From the NCBI GenBank assembly GCA_002633025.1, contig NMRB01000193.1, positions 201,226-265,225 on the forward strand: a DNA stretch of 64,000 nt, read 5' to 3'. The notes under the pieces were generated by a model. That model made no database searches, was not told the origin of the DNA, and was given only the letters and a program-made list of their open reading frames with translations. This document shows, in pieces, positions 48,272 through 59,951 of the stretch. This DNA is from Notospermus geniculatus. Its lineage: Eukaryota > Nemertea > Pilidiophora > Heteronemertea > Lineidae. The translations under genes and the position numbers were made by a program. Position 1 is the stretch's first letter; each line of letters begins with the position of its first letter.

Positions 48272-48503
48272 AGTCTCAAGGGAAGAATTCGTGAATTTTG
48301 GCTTCAAGGGAAGAATTCGTGAATGTTGGCTTCACGGTAAGAATTCGCGAATTTTGGCTTCAAGGGAAGAATTCGTCAATTTTGGCTTCAAGGGAAGAAT
48401 TCGTCAATTTTGGCTTCAAGGGAAGAATTTGTCAATGGCTTCAAGGGAAGAATTCGCGAATTTTGGCTTCAAGGGAAGGATTCGTGAATTTTGGCTTCAA
48501 GGC
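48272..48503 (+). repeat. 28-bp minisatellite, about 8 units (copy A2)
   Basis: Same unit as 41786-42012. Open frames across it (48291-48524, 48298-48636) are repeat by-products, since 28 is not a multiple of 3 and the frame rotates from unit to unit. Confidence 0.9.
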
Positions 48504-50692
48504 ATCGCCAAGAATGTTGACTAGAATTAGAGAAACAATTCGGGACATGATAAACTTCAGCTGTGTTTTCCAGAATGAAACTGCTTCCTATCAGCAATGC
48601 GTGAAGATGGCAACGGTTTCAGGCATTGATGACTAAGATGTGCATTTAGAGAAAATAGTCCTTTATCAGGCTGCGTATTAAGCGTGAATGGATGGATGAG
48701 ATTTTCTGCATAAAATACAAAAACTGTGAGCCCCTACTCAACATATTCAGAAAATTAGATCAAAAATTGAACGCAATCAGTTCAATTTGCTGGCTCAGGT
48801 ATGGTGATCTTTTGTACCAAATGAAACTGGACGTCCGAAAATATTGCATATCGATGTAAACAGTCAAGACGATAAGAGGATTCTGCATGACAATTGTCCT
48901 TACTGTACCCGTACCACGTCAATTATATTTTTTTATTTACGCAAATTGACGAAGGACACATATCGTGTTCTTAGGGCGGAGGCAACTGTCAAGTATAAGC
49001 ATAAATGGCCCTGAACTATACCATGTTAAATATGGCCCCTCATCAGGCTGATCTGTTGCAGTGCAGATTGCTTTGACAGAAACCAATGACTGTAAATATT
49101 TTTGACCACTGCATGGAAAAAATTCTAATTCTAATTCTATACTCAGCCACAATCATCTCATAAAACTACTCATTCAACGCAAGTGGCGTGCGACAAAGTT
49201 CGAAAAAATTATAGTTGTTGAACAAAACTTGAGTAGAACTGAATGCAGTGATTACAGGATGTTTTGAGCTCATCCAATTTGTGTGATTAGCTTGTCCCAG
49301 CAGGCTCTCCTCATCCCACTACACATGGGGGTGTTGCTACCACGCCCCACCCTGAGGATCTGAACGTGGTGCCCCTTGCAGATTATAAAATGTGGGAAGA
49401 AATGCGTAAATATTCCCCGAGTACGTTTTTAGATTTATTGTAGAAAAATTCGTGTATATTGAATGCACTATGCAGCAAATATTTGAGTGTGTGCTTTGAA
49501 AAACGTACCAGATGTTTGGTGTTACACTAGGAACCTTTCAGAAGGTTCCAATTGCTGAAGCCAAAAAATATAGACAATAAATCCCTGAGTTTGCCAAAGA
49601 AGCCAATTTAGTGACCTGTAGACAAACATGTAGATTTTTCTATCAGGGATTAAGCCACAGCATTATTGGTCCTGGTAACGGAAGCTATACTCAAGCCTAG
49701 TGACTTGTCTGGCACGTCTGGGTTCAATATGTCAAATCTCGAAGGAATGCATCCTGCTGATGCACCCCTCAGATGACATCAGAGAAATTTGGAAGGGAGT
49801 CTGGAAGATTTAAGTGGGTTCTTTTCGTGTGGGCCCAAAGGAGGAATCTTTTCTCTAAGAATGTGTCTTCCCACCAACAACCCCAATCTTTGCTTGCCCA
49901 ATGGATCATGAGACGAAGCCTTCTCGCTCGTGCCAGTGTGTCCCTTAGCTTATTATCCAAATAAATCTCAGATAAAAGGTTTAGGTGATATTTCAAACAT
50001 TAAAGTCGCCAAATCGGATTCATCAGAAAGTGCAAAATCCAATTTAGCTTAGCCAAGTGGTTGACTGTACATAGCCTAGTGTATGCACTAGTGTATCACA
50101 CAGTGCGTGTATTGTTGACCATAAGCAGTGATTAGCCAGCCACTTGACAAATTTGAAAACAATGCAATTTCTGTGTTTTCGCCAAAAGTGTTTGGCAGAT
50201 TTCTAACAACTCAATTGGACAAGAATGGGTCTGTGTTTGATGAAAGCTAATACAAACGACGCCACTCTCGAGTGGGGGGGGGGGTCAGTTTTGATACCAA
50301 TTTCCATTAAAACAGGCCTTGCTTTTACAGGAATCTTCGTCATGAGTCGACACACAGTGGCGTATTCAGAACTGTGAACGATCGTACACATAGGATACAA
50401 TGAAACTGTGACTTGTTTTGACAGATGGCGAAATGCTAAAAGTACAATAACGGCACTTACTACTTTGTAGGGGCCTACATGTATATGTTTTATATGTAAT
50501 GACGCAAAAACTTTGGCTGCTGTCAGATGGACATCTGTTTGGATGCCAACAGGTCAACGTTCGGCAACGCTTGTCGGCGTTCGTTTTACAAACTCCCGAC
50601 TACGACGGGTAACGGCTCTCGTCATACAGCGTGGAAGTGCGAAAGTTGACACGTCCAGGGGGTGTCCTACATGATGACTGCAGTCGACAATA

Positions 50693-50810
50693 GGGAGGTT
50701 TCGCAAGCGCCCGGTTAGGCCATACGACGACGTTTATCTATTGTTTGGCTATACCCACACAATAGATAAACGTCGTCGTAGGGCCTAACCGGGCGCTTGC
50801 GAAACCTCCC
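50693..50810. mobile_element. GGGAG-type palindromic MITE, family 3
   Basis: Arms of about 50 bp are almost perfect: gggaggtttcgcaagcgccc with its complement, and caatagataaacgtcgtcg inside, around an 18-bp loop. TA immediately flanks both ends. Confidence 0.85.
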
Positions 50811-51654
50811 TATCATCTGCCGCACAAACGTTGACACCTTGTCAAAAAGGGTTAATGTCTAGATCACCAACTTTGATAAACAAACTTTGGAACCCCGGTG
50901 GTGATGTATCAGCGTTTCTGTGTGTGATGTTCCCCTTCATTTTAGGACCTACTGCCCTATTGAATGAACAGTCACAAGTCTCACTACGCTGTCTGTTGCC
51001 ACTACGCAGAAGGAAACACTGTAAAACGGGCGAACTTTCGCAGATGTTACACTGCGCACCAATGTTTCAGATTTCCCATGTCATGGGAAACTCCCTTCCA
51101 CCACAACTGGCGAATCCTTTTCTGTTTCTCCTTGGAGGAATTCAAGACTAGTGTAATTCATCCAAGGTTACTCAAAACATCACTTTTATTGGTTGCATAA
51201 TACAAATGTAAATAAACTGTATGTACATGTAACTGTATTCGAAAGGAGTGCTTATGAATGTGGTACTATTCAAATTCCTAACTTCCTACTAAAGCACTAC
51301 GACCAAATCCTGCTTCGCGATCTCCAAATCTTCCACCAGGCTGACAGTTGCTCCTGTGGCGGCCTTATTGCCTCCGCGGAAGAAGCATGTTGCAAATATG
51401 AAATCCATAAGACTAGCAACAAGCCGTGGCAATCGGCGATTCTGAGTTTGGCCGAGGTTGGAATGCACGGCACGGCTGGAATTGGTGCAACACGGTGTAC
51501 GGTAGGGAGAATTTAGAAGGGAATCGAACAACACCGTTAAACTAGAGTTGAGCAATTCGCTTAACAGCGAATTGTAGACCATATCCAGGTTTAAAAAGTG
51601 GAAAAGATGGAAATAAAGTTTTAATGCAAGCGCAGTATAAGGCCTAGTAGGCCT

Positions 51655-51875
51655 AGTGGTGCATGCCCCCCTCCCCATTCAGCCGGGCTGAGCAGCGAAA
51701 CTTTTGGAAGGCAAGTTCAATTTGGCCTGGCCAGGTGCCAGGAAATCGCGTTTTCGGCACTTTTAGGCCTTTCCAATTTTTTTCCGGGGGAGACCCCCGC
51801 TGGGGCTTCGCGCCTTCGGCCCATTGATTCCACGCCCCCCCCCCGTTTGGCAACTCCTGGATCCGCCACTGGTAG
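51655..51875. mobile_element. decayed repeat ending in ctggatccgccactgg
   Basis: Only the right terminus is clear. The interior has the cgggggagacccccg hairpin seen in other gcggatcc elements of this window. The left edge near tagtggtgcatgcc is a guess. Confidence 0.4.
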
Positions 51876-52033
51876 GTACGCCACGAAAGTGCTTGGAAAT
51901 GGTTGGAGAGAAAATTTTGCGTTGATTAGGGATTGCTAAATGTCATTTTAAGAAAAGGCCCAAGTTGATTGAAAATGGTTATTGGCCTACTAGGTCTAGG
52001 CTCTAGGCTAATTGGAGTTTGAGGGTGCATATC

Positions 52034-52034
52034 N
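52034..52034. other. single-N assembly join
   Basis: B2 begins directly after it, at the equivalent of 43300. Confidence 0.9.
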
Positions 52035-52870
52035 GTGTCTCGTCAGCGCGGGAATTCTCCGGGGACGCCATTGAAGCCACGGCTGGAGGCCCGAGTCCTT
52101 TTTCCAACCATCCCACGAAATTCCTCAAGGAATCCTCGAGCAACGGCGCGAATAATACGAGAAAGCGGACGATGCGATAGAAACGGGCGATGAAAGGAAC
52201 CGGTGAATAATTAATGGTTGGATAATTTGATGCGTTTTGTTTGTGTAAAATTCGCCGGTTGTCGTTTTGTTCGTAAATTTCACGGTGCGCGCTAATTGCT
52301 CGTATCCACCAGACGATGTTGTCAACAGTGGGGAAAATGGCCGCCACTTGGGATTTTATACGCCGACCCTTCTTGAAAGACGACACTCGCCGTGTGCCGC
52401 CGCTTGGCTGCTATTTTCAAATAACACACTTTCAGGTCCGGTCCTCCCTTCATTTGGTATTACAACGTCGTCGCGAACAAGTGCGTTGCAGCGGTCTGCA
52501 ACTCTCAAGAGATTTAGTGCCTGCCCACCTTATAAAAAAAAGTTTGGGTTTTATAGTCTGCCTTTCAGTAGAACTCAGACTGTAGAACTCAGCGCTACAA
52601 TCGAGCATTTCCGACCAGTGTACCCTTTTATACACCTGGGTAGAGAGAGGTCAGTGAGGCGAAGAGACTCGCCCAAAGTCTCACACCTAGTGGGATTCGA
52701 ACCCGGAACCCTCTGACCGCTAGTCTCGGAGACCCGAACCATTCAGGCGCGGATCCAGGATTTTTAGCAGAGGGGGTCAGCGCCGCCGAGGGCGGTCGTC
52801 GCATGGAGGCGCCGAAGATTCCCGCGCCGACGGGGGTCTGGGGGCCTCCCCCAGACGATTTTGGGATCTA
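52035..52870. repeat. block B2: second copy of the SINE-containing block
   Basis: Matches 43300-44134. Unlike B1 it continues beyond 52870, so the full transposon and SINE can be read here. Confidence 0.8.
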
Positions 52871-53045
52871 GAGGGCCGTAGACGCAATTTCCTGGCATCT
52901 CAGTATGAAAACAGAAGCTTTATTCTTGCGTTTTTTGCTTACTGTCGCAAATTATTGAAAAAAAACAATTGGTGGTGGCGAGCACGGGGGGTCACGACCC
53001 CCCTCTGGATCCGCGCCTGCCATTACACCACCGTGCTCCTCGGTG
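52560..53045 (-). mobile_element. tRNA-derived SINE interrupted by a DNA transposon
   Basis: On the minus strand the A box tggtgtaatgg (53030-53020) is separated from the B box ggttcgaatccc (about 52690) by a 276-bp insertion. Without the insert the spacing becomes normal for a tRNA head. The body carries cccaggtgtataaaagggta. The outer limits are approximate. Confidence 0.7.
52744..53019. mobile_element. 276-bp DNA transposon inserted in the SINE A box
   Basis: The ends caggcgcggatccag and ctggatccgcgcctg are perfect inverted repeats. ccatt is duplicated on both sides (52739-52743 and 53020-53024), a 5-bp target duplication. The interior has the gtctgggggcctcccccaga hairpin. It is non-coding. 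Confidence 0.8.
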
Positions 53046-53353
53046 CCACTTTATGGAACACTTCGTTAATTTTACCATTAGAAACACTACATCCCCTGAT
53101 TTCACGTACGACGTTTCGCGATACACGGTGAAAGATACGAAGCTGGAGGTGAAATCGACATGATCAACCAAATATGCCATTTTGATTCTGGAGCACCTTT
53201 TTATCAAATTAATTTACCTGCAATCACAACCGAGCGCATTGAGCGATGAAAATATTGTACGTCGCTGTCACGCCGCAGGCTACAGTGGCGATGACTTAGG
53301 CAATTGTTTAATTTGTGAAAGCTGCATGAAACGCACGAGATGCAAGGCAACCT

Positions 53354-54990
53354 ATAATTAATTACTTCAGTTGATTCAGAAAGCAATCAGAACCGTGTAG
53401 AGGGTTCTTAACAAATTACTCCATAAGGGCTACGAATGTAACACGGTAGTGGTGCTGTGATTTACTAATGTGCATCAACTCAAATTAATTATTTCAAATT
53501 TGGTCTCTTGCGGTATCGTTTATACGCGGAAAAGAGCATGCAAGATGTTGGCCTATCGTAACAGGGGAGTTGTCAAGGCGATCTGAGGGACCATTTACTA
53601 GATTAACACCGCCAAAATAGCCTATTGGTGTTTCCTGTAGATTGATGATAATCATGGGAAGGGTGGACAGGTATTGCCGACACGTCACGCGACCTCTGTC
53701 AAACGGATGACAACATGACCGTCAGACTTGCGTCGATAAATTGGAATATCCAATGTACTGGACGATTGCTCAAAGGGTTTATTGCGTTGGTATACTCTAG
53801 ATTCAACGATCTAAGGCTGGTTCTGAATATTCAAGCCAAGCCCATTTGGCCGAGATATTTATGAACATTGTCCAATGGGTGAGCGACAGCACGACGTCGT
53901 CTGTACCGATGATCATGCGTCCATGTACGGGATAGGTGTCGATTTCGTCAACCACCAATCAGCTTCGGACCATCAGCAAGAAGAGCCAATCAGAATGGAC
54001 TCCGGTCTGTCCAATGCATACTGTGCTGGAGTCATGCCCCGATTTAATGAAGCGGTCTTAGATCTGAGAATCTAAGAGTATTTTGGTAGGCCTACTTTTT
54101 CTAAAGCCAAACAACACTCTTCAAAATACATGTACTGCAGATGAGAAGACACACGAATGATAATTAATTACTTCAGTTGATTCAGAAAGCAATCAGAACC
54201 GTGTAGAGGGTTCTTAACAAATTACTCCATAAGGGCTACGAATGTAACACGGCAGTGGTGCTGTGATTTACTAATGTGCATCAACTCAAATTAATTATTT
54301 CAAATTTGGTCTCTTGCGGTATCGTTTATACGCGGAAAAGAGCATGCAAGATGTTGGCCTATCGTAACAGGGGAGTTGTCGAGGCGATCTGAGGGACCAT
54401 TTACTAGATTAACACCGCCAAAATAGCCTATTGGTGTTTCCTGTAGATTGATAATCATGGGAAGGGTGGACAAGTATTGCCGACACGTCACGCGACCTCT
54501 GTCAAACGGATGACAACATGACCGTCAGACTTGCGTCGATAAATTGGAATATCCAATGTACTGGACGATTGCTCAAAGGGTTTATTGCGTTGGTATACTC
54601 AAGATCCAACGATCTAAGGCTGGTTCTGAATATTCAAGCCAAGCCCACTTGGCCGAGATATTTATGAACATTGTCCAATGGGTGAGCGCCATCACGTCGT
54701 CTGTGCCGATGATCATGAGTCCATGTACGGGATAGGTGCCGATTTCGTCAACCTCCATCAATCAGCTCCCCACATCAGCAAGGAGAGCCAATCAGCCAAT
54801 CAGAATGGACTCCGGCCTGTTCAATGCATACTGTGATAGGGTTCTGCCCCATTTTAATGAAGCGGTCTTAGATCTATGAGAATCTAGAGTATTTTGGTAG
54901 GCCTACTTTTTCTAAAGCCAAACAACACTCTTCAAAATACACATGTACATGTACATGTACATGTACTGCAGATGAGAAGACACACGAATG
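53354..54990 (+). repeat. tandem duplication of an 0.8-kb unit, no N at the junction
   Basis: Unit 1 (53354-54159) and unit 2 (54160-54990) both start ataattaattacttcag and end agaagacacacgaatg, with a few percent divergence. Each holds a cluster of CCAATCAG boxes near its right end. No coding sequence is recognised in either. Confidence 0.85.
54941..54965 (+). repeat. acatgt microsatellite
   Basis: A short run of catgta hexamers, expanded in unit 2 compared with unit 1 of the tandem duplication. Confidence 0.8.
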
Positions 54991-55904
54991 TACATCTAGG
55001 CGTACACGTTCGGCACCAGCTGACATGGTTGGAGCATGGAGGAATTATACTGAAATTCCTTCATGGTTGGAGGATGTCATCTCGAATGGGAGGCAAAAAG
55101 TTACACGACACCCCTATACCGCTCAACGCTCAAGGCCTGACCCATCTGAAGACGATATCCAACAGTTACGCGGAAGCCATTTTGAACCACGTGACAACGC
55201 CCTCTGCAGGGCATTCTTAAACTGGAATTCTGAAGCAAGTTTCATCTGATCGGTGCGGCGGCAGAGGTCGCCAATTATACCGAATACAAAACACACCTGA
55301 TATCTTTGCACCAAGCCTACATCATGTTGAAATGTACGATTTGCATTTGTTCGGTGAAAAAGGTTTCGTTTTAGAGGGGTGGGTTAAATTATCCGCCAAA
55401 GTGCAACACAGACCCCGGGATTGTTGATGTTGCAAACATGGCCGTAAGCATCGCCAGAGAGCGACGTGTCAGCGTTTCCTTTGTTGTGGCTGCTCCAACG
55501 TCAAACAATATCTCCTCCGCGTTGTCTACCAAATGCTGAAAGCAATGACAGCGTCGTTTTCGCACCTGTCTCCAGTCGGGATACGACCGGCGAAATGGAC
55601 GCTCTCCTCTATTTGGCCGTAAATGACAGATTAATGCAACATCGGCACAGCAAACATCGGGCTAATTAATTATTGAATCATGATAGGTGGAAGATTGAAT
55701 TTTAACATTAATCGACGGTATTTTTAGTTTGCTCGCAGACGTGTGATCAAACACAGCGCGGTATGGTTAGAAAACAACATTTAGAGAACGATGTCTGGAC
55801 CGATGGTTTGAATTTCCTGTTTGATTAGTTTCTGCGGATGATGGGGACCTCGTGAGGCGGTGGACTCGATAACCGTAGAGCTACCTAACCACGCGTCAGA
55901 GGTA
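54991..55904. other. intergenic, no gene recognised
   Basis: Contains one short palindrome of the gaggaattatact type at about 55036-55065. No gene supported. Confidence 0.5.
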
Positions 55905-56365
55905 CACTGAAAAACTCTGCTTCATCAAAATGACGAACTTAGGTTCGTTTTCCATTATCACCAAACTGAGTATCTAAATTCGTCAAAATGACAAACCCAG
56001 GGCCCAGTTGCACAAAGAATCTTAAGTCTAAGAAAAAACTTAAGTCTGAAATGAAGCCATCTGATTTGCTGAAACCTGGTCACATGATGACTTAAGTCAA
56101 ACTTTAGACTTAAGATTCTTTGTGAAACTGGGCCCTGGTTCGTCATTTTGACGAACACTTGACGAACATAAACAAGGGTTTGTCGAGACGACAAGTCCAC
56201 GTTCGTCATTTTGATGAACCCTTGTTTGTGTTCGTCAAGGGTTCGTCAAAATGACGAACGTGGACTTGTCATTTTGACTACCGGTAATTTAGATACTCAG
56301 TTTGGTGATAATGGAAAACGAACCTACATGTAAGTTCGTCATTTTGACGAAGCAGTTTTTCAGTG
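55905..56365. mobile_element. large palindromic element with a nested palindrome
   Basis: The outer arms cactgaaaaactctgcttca and gaagcagtttttcagtg are followed inside by long inverted stretches (ggttcgttttccattatcac and complement). An imperfect direct repeat of about 15 bp (ccacgcgtcagaggt / ccacgcatcagaggt) flanks the element. The inside is a run of cgtcaaaatgacgaac palindromes. Confidence 0.7.
55998..56137. mobile_element. nested 140-bp palindromic element (cagggcccag termini)
   Basis: The ends cagggcccagttgcacaaag and ctttgtgaaactgggccctg are inverted copies, with aatcttaagtctaa stems inside. It interrupts the outer palindrome. No clean target duplication is visible. Confidence 0.7.
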
Positions 56366-57132
56366 AGGACCACGCATCAGAGGTGCGGTCATATCGTTCA
56401 CCAAGGAGAAAATGTTAGTACTCTTTCGCTTGCATATCTCAACAATACAGCCAGGAAATAGTCACACACCTTTAATGTTACCTCCATTGTTTTTTGCCGT
56501 TTCGATGGAAACGGCGAGGATCCTTTTTTATCGGCTTCTAGAAAACTGTCGCACAGTATACGTGAGCCAGGAAGCTGATCAGCCTGACCATGAGGTGATT
56601 CGTTGATCAGGTCTCTATGACGAATGGTAAAATGCGAGTAGTTCCTCGGCGTCTCACGGGTCATTGGTTCACCCACCCCGGCTTAAACAGGCAGGCCATA
56701 AATCTCAGATTTCACGATCGTTTGAGTAACCACTGAGAACATGGATTCACCAGCCAGGAAGCTTAAATTTGGCCGTTACAAGTTCACCAGCCCTTTGGCT
56801 TGCTTCCCCTTTCTAACACGGCATGAATGCTCAGTTCCTTGGCCAATTTCGTGTGATGGTCTGTGCAAATATTCGGCATTGTTGCGGAGGCTAGTGTCTC
56901 GCATCCTCTGCCGAGCTGCCCGTATGTCCCTTTGTCAGTGTGGCCAGCACGATTATTCAAGGGTCGTCAGTTTTGGCAACTATAAATCCTGTACGCGGAA
57001 ACGGTCTATATGCAGGTCTGGATGAGGTACAGAAGGTCAGCTTCACGAATTTTGGTGCTGTGCGACCAAAGGACGTGTCTTTCATTTACAAAATGAACCG
57101 TCGTCACTCATTTTTGGGAAACCCATCACCAT
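56366..57132. other. intergenic, no gene recognised
   Basis: An open frame from an ATG at 56741 (94 codons) has good start context but no recognised domain or conserved neighbour. Not called. Confidence 0.4.
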
Positions 57133-57258
57133 TAGGCTTCCTTTACATAGAAGTATACGGTATACGAAAACGCCGGTTAACAATGGCTTCACGGTCGTGA
57201 ATCTATTTGAAGCCTTTGTTAACCGGCGTTTTCGTATACCGTATAGGAAAGGAAGCTT
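57133..57258. mobile_element. palindromic element (tatacgaaaacgccggttaa stem)
   Basis: A perfect stem of over 30 bp (57155-57187 against 57213-57245) extends as a weaker inverted aggcttcctt / aaggaagctt on both sides. Short loop, non-coding. Confidence 0.75.
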
Positions 57259-57454
57259 CAGAAACACCAAATCTTAAACCACGATCGATGTCCGAAACCA
57301 AATCCGCCCTAAAAGCTTCGAGGTACGGACGTCAGCCTGAACAAGAACCGGTACACGACTCGCATCGTTCCACATATGTGAGATTTTCAAGGACGTACGA
57401 AGCATATTCTCGAATATCCGATACCCAATATGGCGTCCACATTACCAGAGCCCA

Positions 57455-57574
57455 TGGGTCATATGAATAAAGACTGGCAAATGCTTTTACTTGAGATTTG
57501 TACAGCATTGCCTAGAGCATTTGTATTGCAAAATTCAAGTAAAAGCTTTTACTAGTCTTTATTCATATGACCCC
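57455..57574. mobile_element. palindromic element (gggtcatatgaataaagact), copy 1
   Basis: The terminal arms gggtcatatgaataaagact and agtctttattcatatgaccc enclose a second inverted pair built on gcttttacttga. Related copy at 61027-61146. Confidence 0.75.
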
Positions 57575-58338
57575 ATGTGTACGTTTCTTAGATCCACTCA
57601 GATCCTGTTCAGAGATTTGCATTTTCTAAGGCCACATCCTCAACCATAAACTCAACTTGAACACTCCTACGATATTCAATACAGAAGAAATTACACCCGT
57701 TTAATAGATTATACATGATACGCTCGAAAAATCGAAATTTCTCAACGCGGTTTCGAATAGGTTAGAATCTCAAGGGAAATCAACAAGGGTTTTTCTGTTA
57801 TCTCGGCTCGGTGGCTCTGTCCGGCGGGCAGGAGCAGGTGGAACGGAGGAGTCCGCTTACACCCAACATCAAACGCCGTTCTTTCGTGTTATTTCTACTA
57901 CGGAGCCCAGGGCTCTTTTGCGCTACGGCGATTGGGGAGTTGGTCTCAAGTAACGTGATAGCTTCGCCGTAGCCTTATAGGAAATAAAATTCTATGCATA
58001 TTTCTCGGTGGCACTCTGAGGAAAGTTGAAAGAAACGAAGATGCGAATCGGGGAGAATTTCAATTTTCGTTAATGACTCCCGGTCGTTTGATTGGTTTGT
58101 CGCGAGATGTTTTTGTCACGTGACGCGACTCGAGGTGACACTTCTCCGATTTCAAACTCCCTGAATTGTGTCGTGGATGATTGGCGTTGCGTTTGATAAG
58201 AAATGATTGTTATTATGTCTTTTGTGTCGGAGATGCTTCGTTGCGAATATCACATCGCTAATAAAGCAGACGACGAGTCCAATTGAACGAGTCCAACGTC
58301 ACGGTTGGAAACAAAAACTCATTTTGTGCATGTGGGAA
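57575..58338. other. intergenic, no gene recognised
   Basis: No open frame or repeat that I can support, apart from the approach to the 58.34-kb TATA motif. Confidence 0.5.
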
Positions 58339-58346
58339 TATAAAAA
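58339..58346 (+). promoter_or_regulatory. possible TATA box
   Basis: TATAAAAA lies about 80 bp before an ATG in good context (tcaacatgag). A ccaat and a cgtcac motif lie within 70 bp upstream. Unverified. Confidence 0.35.
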
Positions 58347-58420
58347 CATACATTCTGCGCATGTGCGAAACTGAGGTCAACCTTCCTCCACCGGGTTCGT
58401 AGCAGAGGTCCTTGGTCAAC

Positions 58421-58471
58421 ATGAGTAGCGGTTTTTTTCAAGATTTATCAGCCGACCGTCGAACATTGTCG
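58421..58471 (+). CDS. candidate first coding exon, unrecognised
   Basis: The ATG at 58421 opens 17 codons (MSSGFFQDLSADRRTLS) that end exactly at a GTGAGT donor. A strong acceptor (tttgttttttcag) lies at 58948-58960; joining the two gives RFSFNTSNP and a stop, a 26-residue product. Either the real next exon is elsewhere beyond the window or this is a short peptide or non-coding transcript. Confidence 0.25.
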
Positions 58472-58960
58472 GTGAGTTACCATTCGCCACACCACAAACA
58501 AAAGCAAGGAGTTTATAAAACTTCGGTCTGTTCGACTTCTGAGAACACATCGACAATTCAGCGAGGTATTCATCCTTCTTCAGCCTTGCCCTGTCCGACC
58601 TTACCTCCTGGGATATTCCGTCCGCAGTAACGTGAAGCGGATTAGGTGTTCGATCAACCAACCAAGCAGGAAATGAACGAACATGAGATGAAATGTTTCC
58701 ATTGTGTCTGCAGCGTTGTACACTATTATATAGACACGACAGTGTAGGAGTAGTAGTCATACATGTAGACACTGTGTACTGTGTATGACATTTGTGATGT
58801 GCATTGTATACGTACATGTACCTGTACCTGTTGATGTACATCACGAAGCATCATGAGATAAGCCCAGGCAATGACTGCACGTATACTAAGACGACATTTC
58901 CAATAGTATTACCTCTACATTTCATGTCAACCTAAACTTCACACCTTTTTGTTTTTTCAG

Positions 58961-59951
58961 CGTTTCTCTTTTAATACTTCAAATCCATAATATTGGAATC
59001 CACCTCATTTACTTCTGGGATCTCTAATAGAAAGTGCCTGAGGAAGACCCCGATTGGGGTCGAAAATTTGCAAAATTCGGAGACGACTTTATACGTATTC
59101 TACATTTCATGGAGTGTGATTAGTCACCACTCCACGAATCGCTCTTTTTGGAGTGTGATGTCACTTTTTTGAGTTAACTTGCTCACTCCATCCACGGAGT
59201 GGTCTCCATGCAGTGACACCACATACATGTATACAGCGAGTTTTCATGAATTTCACTCCATGGAATTGAGAGAGTCAGTGCCGATCTCATCCACATTTCT
59301 TCGAATTCTGTGTTCAATAAAGTACATGAACGTACGTATACGTCAAAACTAAACGGTGTCAAGCCTCACAGTAGGCCCATCAGATTATCTATGAAATTCA
59401 CTCAACATGATTCTTTGTCATACAAAATATGCATCTTTTCTTTTAGGTATCTACATGTACGTTACTTCTATACATTTGCCAGGATCCACACCGACTTTGC
59501 CATGTTTCGGTTGCCCAGCCGCCGAATGATAAGAAGTATTGGAAACCGGTGGACATGATCACTGGACGGAGTGCACCACCGACACTTTCGACCGGGGAGA
59601 TCCTTCGACAACAATAACAACAAGGTGGCTTTGATGTGTACCCTCTAATGAATTACGAAAAAAAATATGAATGACGTACGTATTGGGCGGTGTTCCACCT
59701 TCTTCTCTGACAAGGCGAGTGTCTTGACTGAGGCTGTACCGCGTCGCGACTGATTCTGATCGGAAAAATGACTAACGAGCTCATCAAATTAACAACAAAT
59801 TAATTACATTTGTCCTTTTTATCAGCAACACAGCCAGCCCAGTCGCCCTTGACTTCATAATAGCCTCCATGGTAAGCTCCATTGGTATAATGTACTGCTT
59901 CCTTCCGGGTTGTACACTTTGTGCAGCACAAGTGTATTATATACGTGTATG
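58961..59951. other. intergenic with a ctgaggaagacc/ggtcgaaa hairpin
   Basis: A gaccccgattggggtcgaaa hairpin lies at about 59048-59067. Around 59105-59275, ggagtgtga and cactcca words alternate in both orientations. No gene supported. Confidence 0.4.

Larger units (their letters stand above)
44135..49481. repeat. block A2: second copy of the Otx 5' region
   Basis: Collinear with 36206-43218. It includes a second Otx exon 1 and an N at 46826 that hides about 220 bp. Most likely the other allele. Confidence 0.85.
49482..52033. other. 2.55-kb segment between A2 and B2 absent between A1 and B1
   Basis: In the first copy only about 80 bp separate the A and B blocks. The extra DNA holds a GGGAG palindrome (50693-50810), a gaggaatt palindrome (51134-51167), a G homopolymer near 50275 and a ggatccgccac-ended repeat (51655-51875). 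Open frames at 51193-51516 (+) and 51289-51678 (-) overlap each other and are unrecognised. Confidence 0.6.

Noticed and set aside
51193-51678. Overlapping open frames of 107 and 129 codons on opposite strands
   Set aside because: They occupy the same DNA in opposite directions, show no known domain and have no convincing splice or promoter context.
58416-58844. 142-codon minus-strand frame
   Set aside because: It is largely a by-product of acatgtac repeats (Tyr/Met/His-rich start). No domain is recognised, and it overlaps the better-supported plus-strand exon candidate.
59038-59085. Hammerhead ribozyme-like core (ctgagga, a gacccc/ggggtc stem, then gaaa)
   Set aside because: An extra A sits between the core and stem II, and the flanks that should form stem I pair at only one position. 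It is better described as a hairpin in an ordinary repeat.
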